Part shown: one piece after another, positions 16,759 through 26,791 of the stretch
Position numbering within the stretch: position 1 is the stretch's first letter
Layout of the letters: the number at the start of each line of letters is the position of its first letter
Assembly: GCF_003992595.1 (NCBI RefSeq)
Contig: NZ_RZNA01000047.1
Location: 300,065-364,064 of the forward strand
Length of the DNA stretch: 64,000 nucleotides
Source of the DNA: Flagellimonas oceanensis
GTDB taxonomy: Bacteria; Bacteroidota; Bacteroidia; Flavobacteriales; Flavobacteriaceae
Direction of reading: 5' to 3'
Made by a program: the position numbers and the translations under genes
The notes under the pieces: generated by a model
What the model saw: only the letters and a program-made list of their open reading frames with translations
Told to the model about the DNA's origin: nothing
Databases searched by the model: none

Positions 16759-17415
16759 ATGGCAAATACTACTAAATCCAAAATCACCGAGGATAAAATT
16801 GTAAGCCTTTTTATGGAATCCGTCTTGGAAAATGAAAAGGTGCCAAGCTCGGTATTTAAATTCTGTAAAGATCATAAAATAAAAGAAGACGAATTCTATG
16901 GGTTCTTTGGTTCGTTTGAATCCTTACAGCAATCCATTTGGAATAAATTCTTCGACAATAGTTACGGGGTAATGCAAAAAAACAAGCAATATGCCTCCAT
17001 GACGAATGAGGAGAAAATGCTAACCTTTTTCTTTACGTTTTTCGAGAATATCACCTTGAACAGGAGCTATGTGCTGTTCATTATGAAAGAGCACAAGTAT
17101 TCGTTGGAAGGCTTGGCCCAGTTGAAGGGATTGCGCAAGAGGTTCAAGGATTTTGCCTCTACTTTGATAGAGGGGCGAAATGAGGAGAAAAACATGAAGA
17201 TTTTCAAATATAACGCCCCCTTGTTTTCAGAAGGTGCTTGGTTGCAGTTCCTTTTCATCCTAAAATTTTGGATGGAAGATGGTTCTCCAGGTTTTGAGAA
17301 GACCGATATCGCCATTGAAAAATCCGTGACTACTATTTTTCAGATTTTCGAAAGCACACCATTGGAAAAAATCGTGGATTTCGGAAAATTCCTTTATAAA
17401 GAGAAATTCGCATAA
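16759..17415 (+). CDS. TetR-type transcriptional regulator with flavobacterial C-terminal domain
   Basis: 218 residues from the ATG at 16759; the longer frame to 16648 would read through the hairpin and is not used. The first 60 residues form a TetR-like HTH (ITEDKIVSLFMESVLENE, then DEFYGFFGSFESLQQSIWNKF). The remaining helical part fits the TetR C-terminal type seen in Flavobacteriia next to AarF kinases. The canonical HTH is weak, so DNA binding is less sure than family membership. The gene ends 5 nt before the AarF kinase gene and probably forms an operon with it. Confidence 0.78.
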   Translation: MANTTKSKITEDKIVSLFMESVLENEKVPSSVFKFCKDHKIKEDEFYGFFGSFESLQQSIWNKFFDNSYGVMQKNKQYASMTNEEKMLTFFFTFFENITLNRSYVLFIMKEHKYSLEGLAQLKGLRKRFKDFASTLIEGRNEEKNMKIFKYNAPLFSEGAWLQFLFILKFWMEDGSPGFEKTDIAIEKSVTTIFQIFESTPLEKIVDFGKFLYKEKFA

Positions 17416-17420
17416 GGCCA

Positions 17421-18731
17421 ATGAAGAGTTTGGATACCATCCCCACTGGAAAAATAGAGCGAGCAGGAAAGCTGGTTAAAACCGGGGTTAAAATAGGAGG
17501 GAACTACGTAATATACTACGGTAAAAAACTCGTGGACCCGGAGACCTCAAAAGATACCTTGGACCAGGACAATGCCGAGGATATTTACGACGGGCTCAAA
17601 AGTTTAAAGGGCAGTGCCCTTAAAGTGGCCCAGATGCTCAGTATGGAGAAGAACCTTTTGCCACGTGCCTACGTGGAAAAGTTTTCCTTATCCCAATTTT
17701 CAGTACCCCCTTTGTCCGCACCTTTGGTGCGCAAGACCTTCAAAAAATATTTGGGTAAGTATCCAGAGGACATTTTTGACGAATTTGAAAAGGACTCCGT
17801 GAACGCTGCAAGCATTGGTCAGGTGCACCGTGCCGAAAAAGATGGTAAAAAATTGGCGGTCAAAATCCAGTATCCTGGGGTGGCCGAAAGTATTAGCAGC
17901 GATTTGGCGCTAGTAAAGCCCGTGGCCATTAAAATGTTCAATTTAAAAGGTAAGGATTCCGAAAAATACTTTAAGGAAGTAGAGCATAAACTGGTCGAGG
18001 AGACCAATTATATTTTGGAATTGGAGCAAAGCCACGAAATTACCACGGAATGTGCTGTAATCCCTAACATGCAGTTTCCAAAATATTACCGTGAATTATC
18101 AAGCGAGCGTATTTTGACCATGGATTGGATGGAAGGGACCCATTTGGGGGAGTTTACCCAGACCGATTTCGATAAAGAGCTTGGCACTACGTTGGGTCAG
18201 GCACTCTGGGATTTCTATATGTTTCAGATTCATAAATTAAGACGCGTGCATGCCGACCCGCATCCCGGTAATTTCTTGGTCAGTTCCAATGGTAAATTGA
18301 TTGCCATCGATTTTGGGTGCATCAAGCAAATACCAGAGGATTTCTATGTGCCCTATTTTGAATTGGCTAAAGAAGAGAATATCAATAACGATAAAATCTT
18401 CATGGAGAAATTGTACGAACTGGAGATTTTAACACCAACAGATTCCGAAGAAGAATTACAGTTTTTCAAAGCCTTGTTCAAAGAAATGCTGATCATTTTC
18501 ACATCGCCTTTCCATAAAGAGACTTTTGATTTTGGGGATAAAGGCTTCTGGTCGAAAATCGCCAATCTCAGTGAACGCTATTCAAAGGACGAGCAAATCC
18601 GAAAAATGAACGGGAACCGAGGTTCGAAACATTTCTTGTACATAAACCGCACATTCTTTGGACTTTATAATCTCTTGCATGATTTGAAAGCCAAGGTTGA
18701 GGTAAATCATTTTGAAAAGTACATGGACTAA
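17421..18731 (+). CDS. AarF/UbiB/ABC1 family atypical kinase
   Basis: 436 residues. UbiB-family motifs are present: the KxGQ-like segment in LKGSALKVAQMLS (here KVAQ), the Ala-rich loop NAASIGQVHRA, the VAIK-type lysine in LAVKIQYPGV, HADPHPGNF in the catalytic loop and IDFGCIK in place of DFG. These proteins support ubiquinone/menaquinone or other prenyl-lipid metabolism, with ATPase rather than classical kinase activity. Unlike UbiB there is no C-terminal membrane pair, so it is probably soluble or peripheral. Operon with the TetR-type gene 5 nt upstream. Confidence 0.88.
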   Translation: MKSLDTIPTGKIERAGKLVKTGVKIGGNYVIYYGKKLVDPETSKDTLDQDNAEDIYDGLKSLKGSALKVAQMLSMEKNLLPRAYVEKFSLSQFSVPPLSAPLVRKTFKKYLGKYPEDIFDEFEKDSVNAASIGQVHRAEKDGKKLAVKIQYPGVAESISSDLALVKPVAIKMFNLKGKDSEKYFKEVEHKLVEETNYILELEQSHEITTECAVIPNMQFPKYYRELSSERILTMDWMEGTHLGEFTQTDFDKELGTTLGQALWDFYMFQIHKLRRVHADPHPGNFLVSSNGKLIAIDFGCIKQIPEDFYVPYFELAKEENINNDKIFMEKLYELEILTPTDSEEELQFFKALFKEMLIIFTSPFHKETFDFGDKGFWSKIANLSERYSKDEQIRKMNGNRGSKHFLYINRTFFGLYNLLHDLKAKVEVNHFEKYMD

Positions 18732-18828
18732 TTTCTTTAATATATATCCAGTTCTTGTGATATATTTTTTAATTTTCCGTTAATTAGCCTATCTTTTTTT
18801 AAAGATTCAATAGTTAAAGCACTTTGTA

Positions 18829-19836
18829 ATGTATAACTCAAGAATATCAGGATTGGGATTTTACGTCCCTGAAAATGTGGTCACTAACGACGATCTGTCC
18901 AAAGTGATGGACACCAATGACGAATGGATACAAGAGCGTACCGGGATAAAGGAGAGGCGCCATGTTGTTAAAGGCACCGATACGACCACCTCAATGGGCG
19001 TAAAGGCGGCCAAAAAGGCAATCGAGCGTGCTGGCATCGACAAGGATGAGATTGATTTTATCGTTTTTGCCACCCTCAGTCCCGACTATTATTTTCCCGG
19101 CCCCGGTGTTTTGGTGCAGCGTGACCTAGGTATAAAGACCGTAGGGGCACTTGATGTAAGAAATCAATGTTCTGGTTTTGTATATGGGATATCCGTTGCC
19201 GATCAGTACATTAAAAGTGGTATGTACAAGAACGTACTTGTCATTGGTTCCGAACTGCACTCGCATGGTTTGGACATGACCACAAGGGGTAGGGCGGTGT
19301 CCGTTATTTTTGGTGATGGTGCCGGGGCTGCCGTTTTGACCCGTGAAGAAGACACTTCCAAAGGAATTTTATCCTCCCATTTACATTCGGAAGGACAACA
19401 TGCCGAAGAGCTTTCATTGATAGCTCCCGGTATGGGGAAACGTTGGGTAAACGACATCATTGAGGATAATGATCCTGAGGATACATCCTATTTTCCTCAT
19501 ATGAACGGCCAGTTTGTTTTTAAAAATGCAGTGGTACGATTCAGTGAGGTCATTATGGAAGGTCTGCAGAAAAACAATTTGGGCCCTCAGGATATTGATA
19601 TGTTGATTCCGCATCAGGCCAACTTACGGATTTCCCAATTCATCCAAAAGAAGTTTGGTTTGAAGGATGACCAAGTCTTCAACAACATCATGAAATACGG
19701 AAACACTACGGCCGCGTCGATTCCGATCGCTTTGACCGAAGCATGGGAAGCTGGAAAAATCAAGGAAGGTGACTTGGTGGTGCTTGCTGCTTTTGGTAGT
19801 GGCTTTACATGGGGCAGTGTGATCATTCGCTGGTAA
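18829..19836 (+). CDS. fabH: Beta-ketoacyl-ACP synthase III
   Basis: 335 residues, the usual FabH length. The catalytic triad is visible: C114 in RNQCSGFVYG, His in MLIPHQANLRI and Asn in YGNTTAASIPIAL. The enzyme condenses an acyl-CoA starter with malonyl-ACP and so starts fatty acid synthesis. In Bacteroidota several FabH-like copies can exist; this one stands alone with its own terminator rather than beside plsX/rpmF, so a specialised starter preference is possible. A TATCTTTT box lies upstream near 18789. Confidence 0.92.
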   Translation: MYNSRISGLGFYVPENVVTNDDLSKVMDTNDEWIQERTGIKERRHVVKGTDTTTSMGVKAAKKAIERAGIDKDEIDFIVFATLSPDYYFPGPGVLVQRDLGIKTVGALDVRNQCSGFVYGISVADQYIKSGMYKNVLVIGSELHSHGLDMTTRGRAVSVIFGDGAGAAVLTREEDTSKGILSSHLHSEGQHAEELSLIAPGMGKRWVNDIIEDNDPEDTSYFPHMNGQFVFKNAVVRFSEVIMEGLQKNNLGPQDIDMLIPHQANLRISQFIQKKFGLKDDQVFNNIMKYGNTTAASIPIALTEAWEAGKIKEGDLVVLAAFGSGFTWGSVIIRW

Positions 19837-19860
19837 TTCCATCAAAAAAGAGCTAAAAAT

Positions 19861-19890
19861 AAAACCCCGATCCATATGGATCGGGGTTTT
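19861..19890. terminator. Bidirectional intrinsic terminator after fabH
   Basis: 13-bp perfect stem AAAACCCCGATCC / GGATCGGGGTTTT with an ATAT loop and T-runs on both strands. It serves fabH and the convergent outer-membrane protein gene. Confidence 0.9.
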
Positions 19891-19948
19891 TCATTGATGC
19901 TCTCACAAGATAACCAACCAACACTCAAGTATGGAGCATCAATTATAT

Positions 19949-22390
19949 TTATAGGATTCCGCCACCACCTTGCTTGGTGTTGTTGTCTCTTCTCTTACGT
20001 TGCTTCGCTCGGTTTTTTCCGCTTCCAAATCGGTAGGATAGTCCTACGTACACATTGTTGCTCTCCCAATTAAAGGAACCTTCCTGTGCGTAAGGGTAAT
20101 CCCCTTCAAAGGCAAAGCGCATGGTGTTGAAAATATCATTATAGTTAAAGCTCAATGTGCCCTTGCCCTCAGCAAAACTGTAGCGAGCTCCCATGTTTAC
20201 AAAGTACATGGGCTTTGCATTGAATTGTATGCTTTTGTTGCGTCCTCGGTAGAAACCAAAAGCTTGAAGCGTCAGTTTTTTGCTTACCGTGAAACTATTG
20301 TTCATTCTAAGGTTCCAAGCGGTATTGTCAACCTTTACCCGTTGTTCCAGAATATCTGCTTCGCTTGGTTCAGGGTCTGTGGTGCTCAAAGTTTCCGTAA
20401 GACCTCTTTGTGTTTGTGAGAACATATCAAAACTACCATTGATGTTCCACCATTTGGCAGGGCGGTAATTGGTGGACAATTCAACTCCGTAGGCGGATGT
20501 TTTGTCAAAGTTGTCATAGGTAAGGATGGTCTTGTTCAAATCCAATCGGTCCACATAAATGGCCCTATTGATCTCATCCGAAATTCTTCGGTAGAAAACA
20601 CCACCGGTTACACTTCCATTTTTGATTCTTTTCGTGTAGTTCACTTCATAGGAGCTGGTAAACTGGGGAACCAAGTTCGGGTTTCCAAAGGATGAGATCA
20701 GTGGAGTGGCAAATTCCCTGATGGGATTTACCTGCTGCAACCCAGGTCGGTCCACCCGTCTACTATAGCTCAATTGCAGTTGATCCTTTTCGTTCGGTTT
20801 GTAGGTAACAAAGGCAGAGGGATATATTTCAGTATACTTATCGGTAAAGGCACGTACAGCATTGGTGTCTGCTTTTACCTGCACATCCTCGATACGCACG
20901 CCCATTTGGTAGGACCATCTTTCGTAGCTCTGACCAAAAGTCGCATAGGCCGAATAAATATCCATATCGTACACAAATTTAGTGGACGGTGTAGGTGCCA
21001 AGTTGCCGTTGGAATTAAAGGATTGCCCTGTGGAGGAATAGTCAACCTTGGTCTCAAAACTCCTTGATTGAAGCCCTAACTCCAATTTGGAGATACTGTC
21101 CAGCGGGTTTACATAATCCAAGTTGGCCGTGGTCTGGGTACGTTCGGTATCCACAAAATCCATATAATCAGGATAGGTAGAGGCTCCAATGGACCTGAAA
21201 TCCGCATCTTGTTCGCTTTCAAACTGGTTGTGGTCCACTTCCAATTCAATGTTGTGCCCTTCTTTGTTGAAATCCAATTTATAGTCAAAATTGTATTGCT
21301 CACTTTGGTTATTGGAATCGTCCAAGAACAATTGTGTCACATTTCGGGATGGATTGTTGAAATAAGATACTTCCGTGTTTCCCGTGCCTTCCCCTTCATA
21401 GATGTTCTGATTGGTAAAAAAGGAAACCGTGTTTTTGTCGTTCAGGTAAAAATCTACCCCCAATTTGTATAGATGTGATTTGTTGTTGTTGAAAAAGTCA
21501 AACTTTTGACGGGAGTTTTCCTCCAAGCGAAGAATACTTCCATCGTTTACCCATTTGCCGATATTGTTGCCATAGTTTCCGTAAAAATTGAATTTCCCAT
21601 TGCGGTAGTTCAAATCGATGGAGCTGTTGAATTTGGCTTCGATACCTTTGGTAAGGCCCATATTTACGTTTCCGTTGAAACCAATGTTCGCATTTTTGTG
21701 CAGTACAATATTGATGATACCACTCATCCCTTCCGGATTGTACTTGGCCGATGGATTTGTGATCAATTCAATGGATTTTATCGCTGTGGAAGGAATTTGC
21801 TTTAGCAATTGTGCTACGGGAACATTGGAAAGTTTCCCGTCGACCATTACCCGGACGTTGGAATTTCCGCGAAGGCTGATGTCGCCCGTTTGGGAATCCA
21901 CATTTACCGATGGAATATTGTTCATAATGTCAGATGCCGAAGCACCTGCAGTGGTCAAGTCTTTCCCTACATTGATTACTTTTCGGTCCACACGCTGTTC
22001 AATTGTTGTGCGCTCGGCAACCACTTCCACGCCTTCGAGCTCTTTGGTCTCCTCTTCCAAGGTTACCGTTCCTAAATTGAGGTTACGCTTTCCTTTGGCG
22101 ATGACCAACTTTTGTGAATAGGTTTTGTACCCGATGAATTGTACCTCAAAAATAAAGGTGCCATCGGGCAGTTTTTTGATTTCAAAGTCCCCTTCTTCTG
22201 TAGTGATGCCACCGGTTATGGTTTTGGCACCGTCTTCGGATTTGATGACAATAGCTGCATAGGCAACAGGCTGATTGGTGGTGTTGTCCACAACTTTTCC
22301 GTTGACCACACCGAGCGCGGTATTAGCTGATAAAAAAAATGGGGATGTCATGCACAGAAATAGTGCAAATAGAAAGCTCACATGTCTCAT
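19949..22390 (-). CDS. TonB-dependent-receptor-like outer membrane beta-barrel protein
   Basis: 813 residues. A signal peptide (ending near SANTA) is followed by a carboxypeptidase-regulatory-like domain (residues about 28-110, with VNGKVVDNTTNQPVAYAA), a TonB plug (about 115-230, with VKSIELITNPSAKYNPEG-type text visible as IELITNPSAKYNPEGMSG) and a long beta-barrel ending YVGLSYRFGSGKNRAKQRKR. The plug form and barrel fit the outer membrane beta-barrel family (PF14905 type) abundant in Bacteroidota. The C-terminal basic tail after the last strand is unusual, since a barrel often ends in an aromatic residue. Substrate unknown; no SusD partner nearby. Confidence 0.88.
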   Translation of the reverse strand: MRHVSFLFALFLCMTSPFFLSANTALGVVNGKVVDNTTNQPVAYAAIVIKSEDGAKTITGGITTEEGDFEIKKLPDGTFIFEVQFIGYKTYSQKLVIAKGKRNLNLGTVTLEEETKELEGVEVVAERTTIEQRVDRKVINVGKDLTTAGASASDIMNNIPSVNVDSQTGDISLRGNSNVRVMVDGKLSNVPVAQLLKQIPSTAIKSIELITNPSAKYNPEGMSGIINIVLHKNANIGFNGNVNMGLTKGIEAKFNSSIDLNYRNGKFNFYGNYGNNIGKWVNDGSILRLEENSRQKFDFFNNNKSHLYKLGVDFYLNDKNTVSFFTNQNIYEGEGTGNTEVSYFNNPSRNVTQLFLDDSNNQSEQYNFDYKLDFNKEGHNIELEVDHNQFESEQDADFRSIGASTYPDYMDFVDTERTQTTANLDYVNPLDSISKLELGLQSRSFETKVDYSSTGQSFNSNGNLAPTPSTKFVYDMDIYSAYATFGQSYERWSYQMGVRIEDVQVKADTNAVRAFTDKYTEIYPSAFVTYKPNEKDQLQLSYSRRVDRPGLQQVNPIREFATPLISSFGNPNLVPQFTSSYEVNYTKRIKNGSVTGGVFYRRISDEINRAIYVDRLDLNKTILTYDNFDKTSAYGVELSTNYRPAKWWNINGSFDMFSQTQRGLTETLSTTDPEPSEADILEQRVKVDNTAWNLRMNNSFTVSKKLTLQAFGFYRGRNKSIQFNAKPMYFVNMGARYSFAEGKGTLSFNYNDIFNTMRFAFEGDYPYAQEGSFNWESNNVYVGLSYRFGSGKNRAKQRKRRDNNTKQGGGGIL

Positions 22391-22404
22391 GAGTAGTTCG
22401 TTTT

Positions 22405-22435
22405 TTGATTGATGATTGATTTGATTGATGATTGA
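22405..22435. repeat. Two-copy 16-bp tandem repeat in the leader of the barrel gene
   Basis: TTGATTGATGATTGA occurs at 22405-22419 and 22421-22435 and ends 15 nt before the ATG of the minus-strand barrel gene, so it is within its 5' leader or ribosome entry region. Confidence 0.6.
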
Positions 22436-22584
22436 CTGATGTCATTTTTAAGACGCCTTGGCTCGTGGAATGTTACAGCAGAAAATTATTTTAACATTCT
22501 TTAACAGGAAAGCGCTGTGGATTCCCCACCTTTGTAAGGTGGCAGGGTTGGATAAGACTATTCGGTTAGCTTATGAAAAGAAGA

Positions 22585-22609
22585 AACCCCGGTAAAAAAT
22601 ACCGGGGTT
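22585..22609 (-). terminator. 10-bp hairpin, possible terminator
   Basis: AACCCCGGTA / TACCGGGGTT with a 5-nt loop. On the minus strand it is followed by TCTTCTTTTC, a weak T-rich tail; on the plus strand there is no T-run. No gene clearly ends into it. Confidence 0.4.
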
Positions 22610-22749
22610 ATACATTGATAAGCTATACTAAACACTAACCATTAACTATAAAAATACAGTCTTACCAATGACAATAAGTTATGAATAATAGACGACATTT
22701 TCAATTGAAAATTACAGTCTATATAAAAGTTTAACACAAAAATTAACAA

Positions 22750-23109
22750 ATGCAAAAGACACTTGTCGTAGGGGCTTCTACAAACCCGGGAAGATACAGT
22801 AACACAGCAATTCGTAGGTTGGTTGACAACAATGTTGAAACAACCGCATTTGGGATACGTGGGGGAACTGTATCAGGGGTACAAATTAAAGACAACTTGG
22901 TTGATTTTCAAAATATTGATACCGTAACTTTATATTTAAGTCCAAAAAATCAAAAGGAATATTATCAATCGATTGTGGACTTGAAGCCCAGACGTGTGAT
23001 TTTTAACCCCGGCACCGAGAACCCTGAATTTTACGAAATCCTTGAAAACGCTGGGATTGAAGTGGAAGTTGCCTGTACGCTGGTACTGTTGGCTACTGGG
23101 CAGTACTAG
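22750..23109 (+). CDS. CoA-binding (Rossmann) domain protein
   Basis: 119 residues. It opens with [22 protein letters not shown], the nucleotide-binding loop of the CoA_binding_2 family (YccU-like), and continues with the conserved [14 protein letters not shown] and [13 protein letters not shown] segments. The family binds CoA in a Rossmann fold; its cellular role is not settled. The last 17 nt overlap the convergent symporter gene. Confidence 0.88.
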   Translation: MQKTLVVGASTNPGRYSNTAIRRLVDNNVETTAFGIRGGTVSGVQIKDNLVDFQNIDTVTLYLSPKNQKEYYQSIVDLKPRRVIFNPGTENPEFYEILENAGIEVEVACTLVLLATGQY

Positions 23110-24580
23110 TTGATGGAATCGATTTTTTAGTTCGGATCAGCCATAAACCGATAAATGTCAACAATCCGTTGAGTGGTAACAATTCATAGCCAACCTGATA
23201 ACCTCCTAAATATTCCGCTGGAACACTGGCAATCAAAACGATGGTGACTACCGATAGCAGGGCCACTATCCACACATAACCATCCTTGATTTTGTGTTTG
23301 GTAAGAATTCCAAAGGCAAAAAGTCCCAATAATGGCCCGTAGGTGTACCCTGCAACGGTCAGTAAACTGTCGATGACATTGCTGCTTAGGATATATTTAA
23401 ACGCGATGATCACAACTACCAGCGCAATACTCATTGCTATGTGTGTGCGTTTTCTGATACGTTTTTGCTCTTTGTCGTCTTTTTTCTGAACATCCAAGAA
23501 ATCCACACAGAATGAAGTGGTCAGGGAGGTAAGCGCACTATCGGCGCTACTGTAGGCTGCAGCGATCAAACCCAGCATAAAAGTAATGGATAGAGCTAGT
23601 CCCAAGCCACCGTTCAGAGCAATTTCAGGAAAGAGCAAATCGGTTTTTGGAGAGCCGTCCATCAAAGGAATGCCGATGCCTTCCCGTTGAGCGAAAATAT
23701 AGAGCAAGGCGCCCAACAACATGAACAAAAATGTGGTCCCCACCAGAACAAAGCTGAAAGAAATCATATTCTTTTGCGCATCCTTCAAGGATTTACAGGT
23801 CAGGTTCTTTTGCATCATGTCCTGGTCCAATCCCGTCATGCAAATGGTAATGAACATACCGCCAACAAAGGATTTGATGAAATAGTTTCGGTCCAAAAAG
23901 CTTTCCGTTACGAGAATATCATTGTAATTCTTCAACTCTTCCGATGCCATAAATTCCCCAAAACTCCATCCGAGTTCCTGATTGATCATCACTATGGAAA
24001 GAATCACAGCGGAAATCATGAAAAGGGTCTGTAACGTATCGGTCCAAACAATGGTCTTGATACCCCCTTTGTTGGTGTAGAGCCAAATCAATAATATGGA
24101 AATGACCACAGTGAACTCAAAACGAACTCCCAAATCATCAAAAACAAATTGCTGTAGCACAATGGCTACCAGATACAGCCTGAACGCTGCACCGAGAACC
24201 CTGGATATAAAAAAGAAGAAAGCCCCCGTTCGGTGGCTCACTTTTCCAAAGCGGTCGTGCAAATACTCGTAGATAGAGGTCAGGTTGAGTTTGTAGTATA
24301 GGGGCAAAAGCACGAACGCCACCACAAAATAGCCAAAAAGGTATCCCATGATGACCTGCATGTAGCTAAACTGGCTGTCCTGTACCCATCCCGGTACGGA
24401 TATAAAGGTTACCCCGGATAATGAGGCCCCGACCATCCCGAAAGCCACAATGTACCATGGGGATTGTTTGCCAGCTTTAAAGAAATCGGCGTTGGAATCG
24501 TTTTTACCAGTGAAATAAGAAATAAGGATAAGCACCAAGAAATAGGCCCCTATCAACAACAGAATTTGTGTGGCTGACAT
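23093..24580 (-). CDS. Sodium:solute symporter (SSS family)
   Basis: 495 residues with about 13 membrane helices, the usual SSS topology. Family signatures include [20 protein letters not shown] near the N-terminus, [12 protein letters not shown] and the [22 protein letters not shown] segment that forms part of the sodium site in helix 8. It couples Na+ entry to uptake of an organic solute; the resemblance is to the broad flavobacterial branch, so the substrate cannot be named. It ends inside the 3' end of the CoA-binding gene (17-nt convergent overlap). Confidence 0.9.
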   Translation of the reverse strand: MSATQILLLIGAYFLVLILISYFTGKNDSNADFFKAGKQSPWYIVAFGMVGASLSGVTFISVPGWVQDSQFSYMQVIMGYLFGYFVVAFVLLPLYYKLNLTSIYEYLHDRFGKVSHRTGAFFFFISRVLGAAFRLYLVAIVLQQFVFDDLGVRFEFTVVISILLIWLYTNKGGIKTIVWTDTLQTLFMISAVILSIVMINQELGWSFGEFMASEELKNYNDILVTESFLDRNYFIKSFVGGMFITICMTGLDQDMMQKNLTCKSLKDAQKNMISFSFVLVGTTFLFMLLGALLYIFAQREGIGIPLMDGSPKTDLLFPEIALNGGLGLALSITFMLGLIAAAYSSADSALTSLTTSFCVDFLDVQKKDDKEQKRIRKRTHIAMSIALVVVIIAFKYILSSNVIDSLLTVAGYTYGPLLGLFAFGILTKHKIKDGYVWIVALLSVVTIVLIASVPAEYLGGYQVGYELLPLNGLLTFIGLWLIRTKKSIPSTSTAQ

Positions 24581-24614
24581 ATATGCAATTTGATTTGCAA
24601 AGTACGAAAGTAAA

Positions 24615-24640
24615 TTGGTAACTCTAAAATCGTAATTTTG
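24615..24640 (+). promoter_or_regulatory. Promoter of recR
   Basis: TTG (24615-24617) and TAATTTTG (24633-24640), spacer 15 nt, slightly short against the usual 17-23; the -7 box is a full match and lies 16 nt before the ATG. Confidence 0.5.
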
Positions 24641-24656
24641 TAGGAGAATTGATGCT

Positions 24657-25277
24657 ATGGAATTTTCATCGAAGCTATTGGAAAATGCAGTTTACGAAAT
24701 GTCGCAATTGCCGGGAATCGGTAAGCGCACGGCATTGCGCTTGGTACTTCACCTGCTAAAGCAGCCCGAAGAAAGGACCGAGCTATTGGCCCATGCGTTG
24801 CTGAAACTCAAGAGTGAGGTCAATTTTTGTAAAAACTGTCATAATATTTCCGATACCGAACTGTGTGAAATATGCGCCAATCCCAAACGTGACGAGACCA
24901 CGGTTTGTGTAGTGGAGGACATTAGGGACGTAATGGCCATTGAAAACACCTCGCAATACAATGGACTGTACCATGTGCTGGGAGGAAAAATATCGCCTAT
25001 GGAGGGAGTTGGCCCGCAAGACCTGAACATTGCCCCTTTGATAAAAAAGGTAAAGGACGGAACGGTAAAGGAATTGATTTTGGCTTTGAGTTCCACCATG
25101 GAAGGGGATACCACTAATTTTTATATTTATAAACAATTGGAAGGTACCGAAGTGACCACTTCCACGATTGCCAGAGGAATTTCCGTGGGAGATGAATTGG
25201 AATATGCGGATGAGGTTACTTTGGGAAGAAGTATCATCAACAGGGTGCCTTTTGAAAGTTCTATTAAAGCGAATTAA
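24657..25277 (+). CDS. recR: Recombination mediator RecR
   Basis: 206 residues. A helix-hairpin-helix start ([20 protein letters not shown]), a C4 zinc finger ([16 protein letters not shown]) and a Toprim domain ([14 protein letters not shown], followed by [16 protein letters not shown]) give the standard RecR architecture. It acts with RecO, and RecF where present, in loading RecA at gaps. In Bacteroidota it lies apart from dnaX, as here. Confidence 0.95.
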   Translation: MEFSSKLLENAVYEMSQLPGIGKRTALRLVLHLLKQPEERTELLAHALLKLKSEVNFCKNCHNISDTELCEICANPKRDETTVCVVEDIRDVMAIENTSQYNGLYHVLGGKISPMEGVGPQDLNIAPLIKKVKDGTVKELILALSSTMEGDTTNFYIYKQLEGTEVTTSTIARGISVGDELEYADEVTLGRSIINRVPFESSIKAN

Positions 25278-25311
25278 TGAACATAAATCAAAAATAAGTC
25301 GATTTCTTTAG

Positions 25312-25319
25312 TATTTTTG
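25312..25319 (+). promoter_or_regulatory. -7 element of the E2 gene
   Basis: TATTTTTG, a full match to TAnnTTTG, 37 nt upstream of the ATG at 25357. No good TTG element at the right spacing. Confidence 0.45.
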
Positions 25320-25356
25320 TAAAATACAAATCAAAATCACTTTGATAAATACGAAT

Positions 25357-26718
25357 ATGTCAAAATTTGAATTGAAATTACCGCAAATGGGAGAAAGTGT
25401 CGCCGAAGCTACCTTGACCAATTGGTTGAAGGAAGTGGGGGACACCATAGAGATGGACGAAGCCGTCTTTGAAATCGCCACCGACAAAGTGGATTCCGAA
25501 GTTCCCAGTGAAGTGGATGGGGTATTGTTGGAAAAGCGGTTCGATGTGGACGATGTTGTGAAAGTGGGCGAAGTTGTCGCCGTGATTCAAATAGAAGGCG
25601 AGGTTGACAACACCGCGGATGACAGTTCCGATGAAGAAATGGTTGCAGAGGAACACTCCGAAGTACCGGCAAGGGAATTGGAAGCCCAAATGGCCGGGGT
25701 CAAGGAATCCGTTTCCGCAACCACTCCTGATTTCTCAGGTTCAGAGCGGTTCTATTCCCCATTGGTTAAGAACATAGCCAAGGAAGAAAATGTCTCCATG
25801 GACGAATTGGAGGCCATTGTGGGCACCGGAAAAGAAGGTAGGGTTACCAAGAACGATATCATGGCCTATTTGGAAAACCGTTCCAATGGAAGCCAAGATC
25901 AAGCGGAGTCCAAGCCACAACCTGAAGCCAAAACAGAAAAAGTTGCTACACCCGAGCCTCCAAAACAAGCACCGGAGAAACCAAAAGAATCCAAGGTGCA
26001 CGTTGGTGCCGGTGATGAGGTGATTCCGTTGACCCGAATGGGCAAATTGATTGCCCATCATATGATCGAGAGTGTATCGACCTCCGCACACGTACAGAGT
26101 TTTGTGGAAGTGGATGTGACCAATGTGGTCAACTGGAGAAATAAAGTAAAGAATGCCTTCCAAGAGCGGGAAGGGGAGAAATTGACCTTTACCCCCATAT
26201 TTATGGAAGCTGTGGCCATGGCCCTCAAAAAATATCCATTGATGAACATTTCATTGGATGGGGACAAGGTCATCAAAAAGAAAAACATCAACTTGGGGAT
26301 GGCAGCCGCATTGCCCGATGGTAACTTGATCGTGCCCGTAATCAAAAATGCAGACCAATTGAATCTGGTGGGCATGGCCAAAACCGTGAACGATTTGGCC
26401 GGTAGGGCGAGAAACAATCAGTTGAAGCCCGACGAAATCAAGGATGGCACCTACACGGTAACCAATGTGGGCTCTTTCGGAAGTGTTTTCGGAACGCCGA
26501 TTATCAATCAGCCACAAGTGGGAATCCTTGCTTTAGGAGCCATCAGAAAAATACCTTCGGTCATTGAGACCGACCAAGGAGAATATATAGGTATCCGAAG
26601 CAAAATGTACCTGTCCCATAGTTACGACCACCGCGTGGTAAATGGTGCATTGGGCGGAATGTTCGTAAAAGCAGTGGCCGATTATTTGGAAGCTTGGGAC
26701 ATCAACAGGGAAATATAG
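25357..26718 (+). CDS. Dihydrolipoamide acyltransferase (E2) of a 2-oxoacid dehydrogenase complex
   Basis: 453 residues from the ATG at 25357 (an in-frame TTG at 25342 is not needed). One lipoyl domain at the N-terminus carries the lipoyl-Lys motif ATDKVDSE near residue 44. An E3/E1-binding domain (YSPLVKNIAKEENV to VTKNDIMAYL) sits around residues 130-175, followed by a Pro/Lys/Glu-rich linker and the catalytic acyltransferase domain ending with SHSYDHRVVNGALGG, where His and Asp are catalytic. The form resembles branched-chain 2-oxoacid complexes more than the pyruvate one, but the substrate is not certain. E1 and E3 genes are not adjacent. Confidence 0.9.
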   Translation: MSKFELKLPQMGESVAEATLTNWLKEVGDTIEMDEAVFEIATDKVDSEVPSEVDGVLLEKRFDVDDVVKVGEVVAVIQIEGEVDNTADDSSDEEMVAEEHSEVPARELEAQMAGVKESVSATTPDFSGSERFYSPLVKNIAKEENVSMDELEAIVGTGKEGRVTKNDIMAYLENRSNGSQDQAESKPQPEAKTEKVATPEPPKQAPEKPKESKVHVGAGDEVIPLTRMGKLIAHHMIESVSTSAHVQSFVEVDVTNVVNWRNKVKNAFQEREGEKLTFTPIFMEAVAMALKKYPLMNISLDGDKVIKKKNINLGMAAALPDGNLIVPVIKNADQLNLVGMAKTVNDLAGRARNNQLKPDEIKDGTYTVTNVGSFGSVFGTPIINQPQVGILALGAIRKIPSVIETDQGEYIGIRSKMYLSHSYDHRVVNGALGGMFVKAVADYLEAWDINREI

Positions 26719-26791
26719 TGTAAAACACTAGGTATTCCTGTCACTATTCTTAATTTAGAAGCTGAGTGAATTTTATTTTAAAACGCCCCAC

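Larger units (their letters stand above)
22391..22749. other. Intergenic region with short repeats
   Basis: 359 nt without a convincing gene. It contains a 16-bp-period tandem repeat (22405-22435), an 8-bp inverted repeat GAATGTTA / TAACATTC (22468-22475, 22492-22499) in the likely promoter of the barrel gene, and a 10-bp inverted repeat AACCCCGGTA / TACCGGGGTT (22585-22609). Confidence 0.7.

Noticed and set aside
22574-22639. 21-codon open frame over the ACCCCGGT hairpin
   Set aside because: Too short, mostly made of the hairpin sequence, no evidence for translation.
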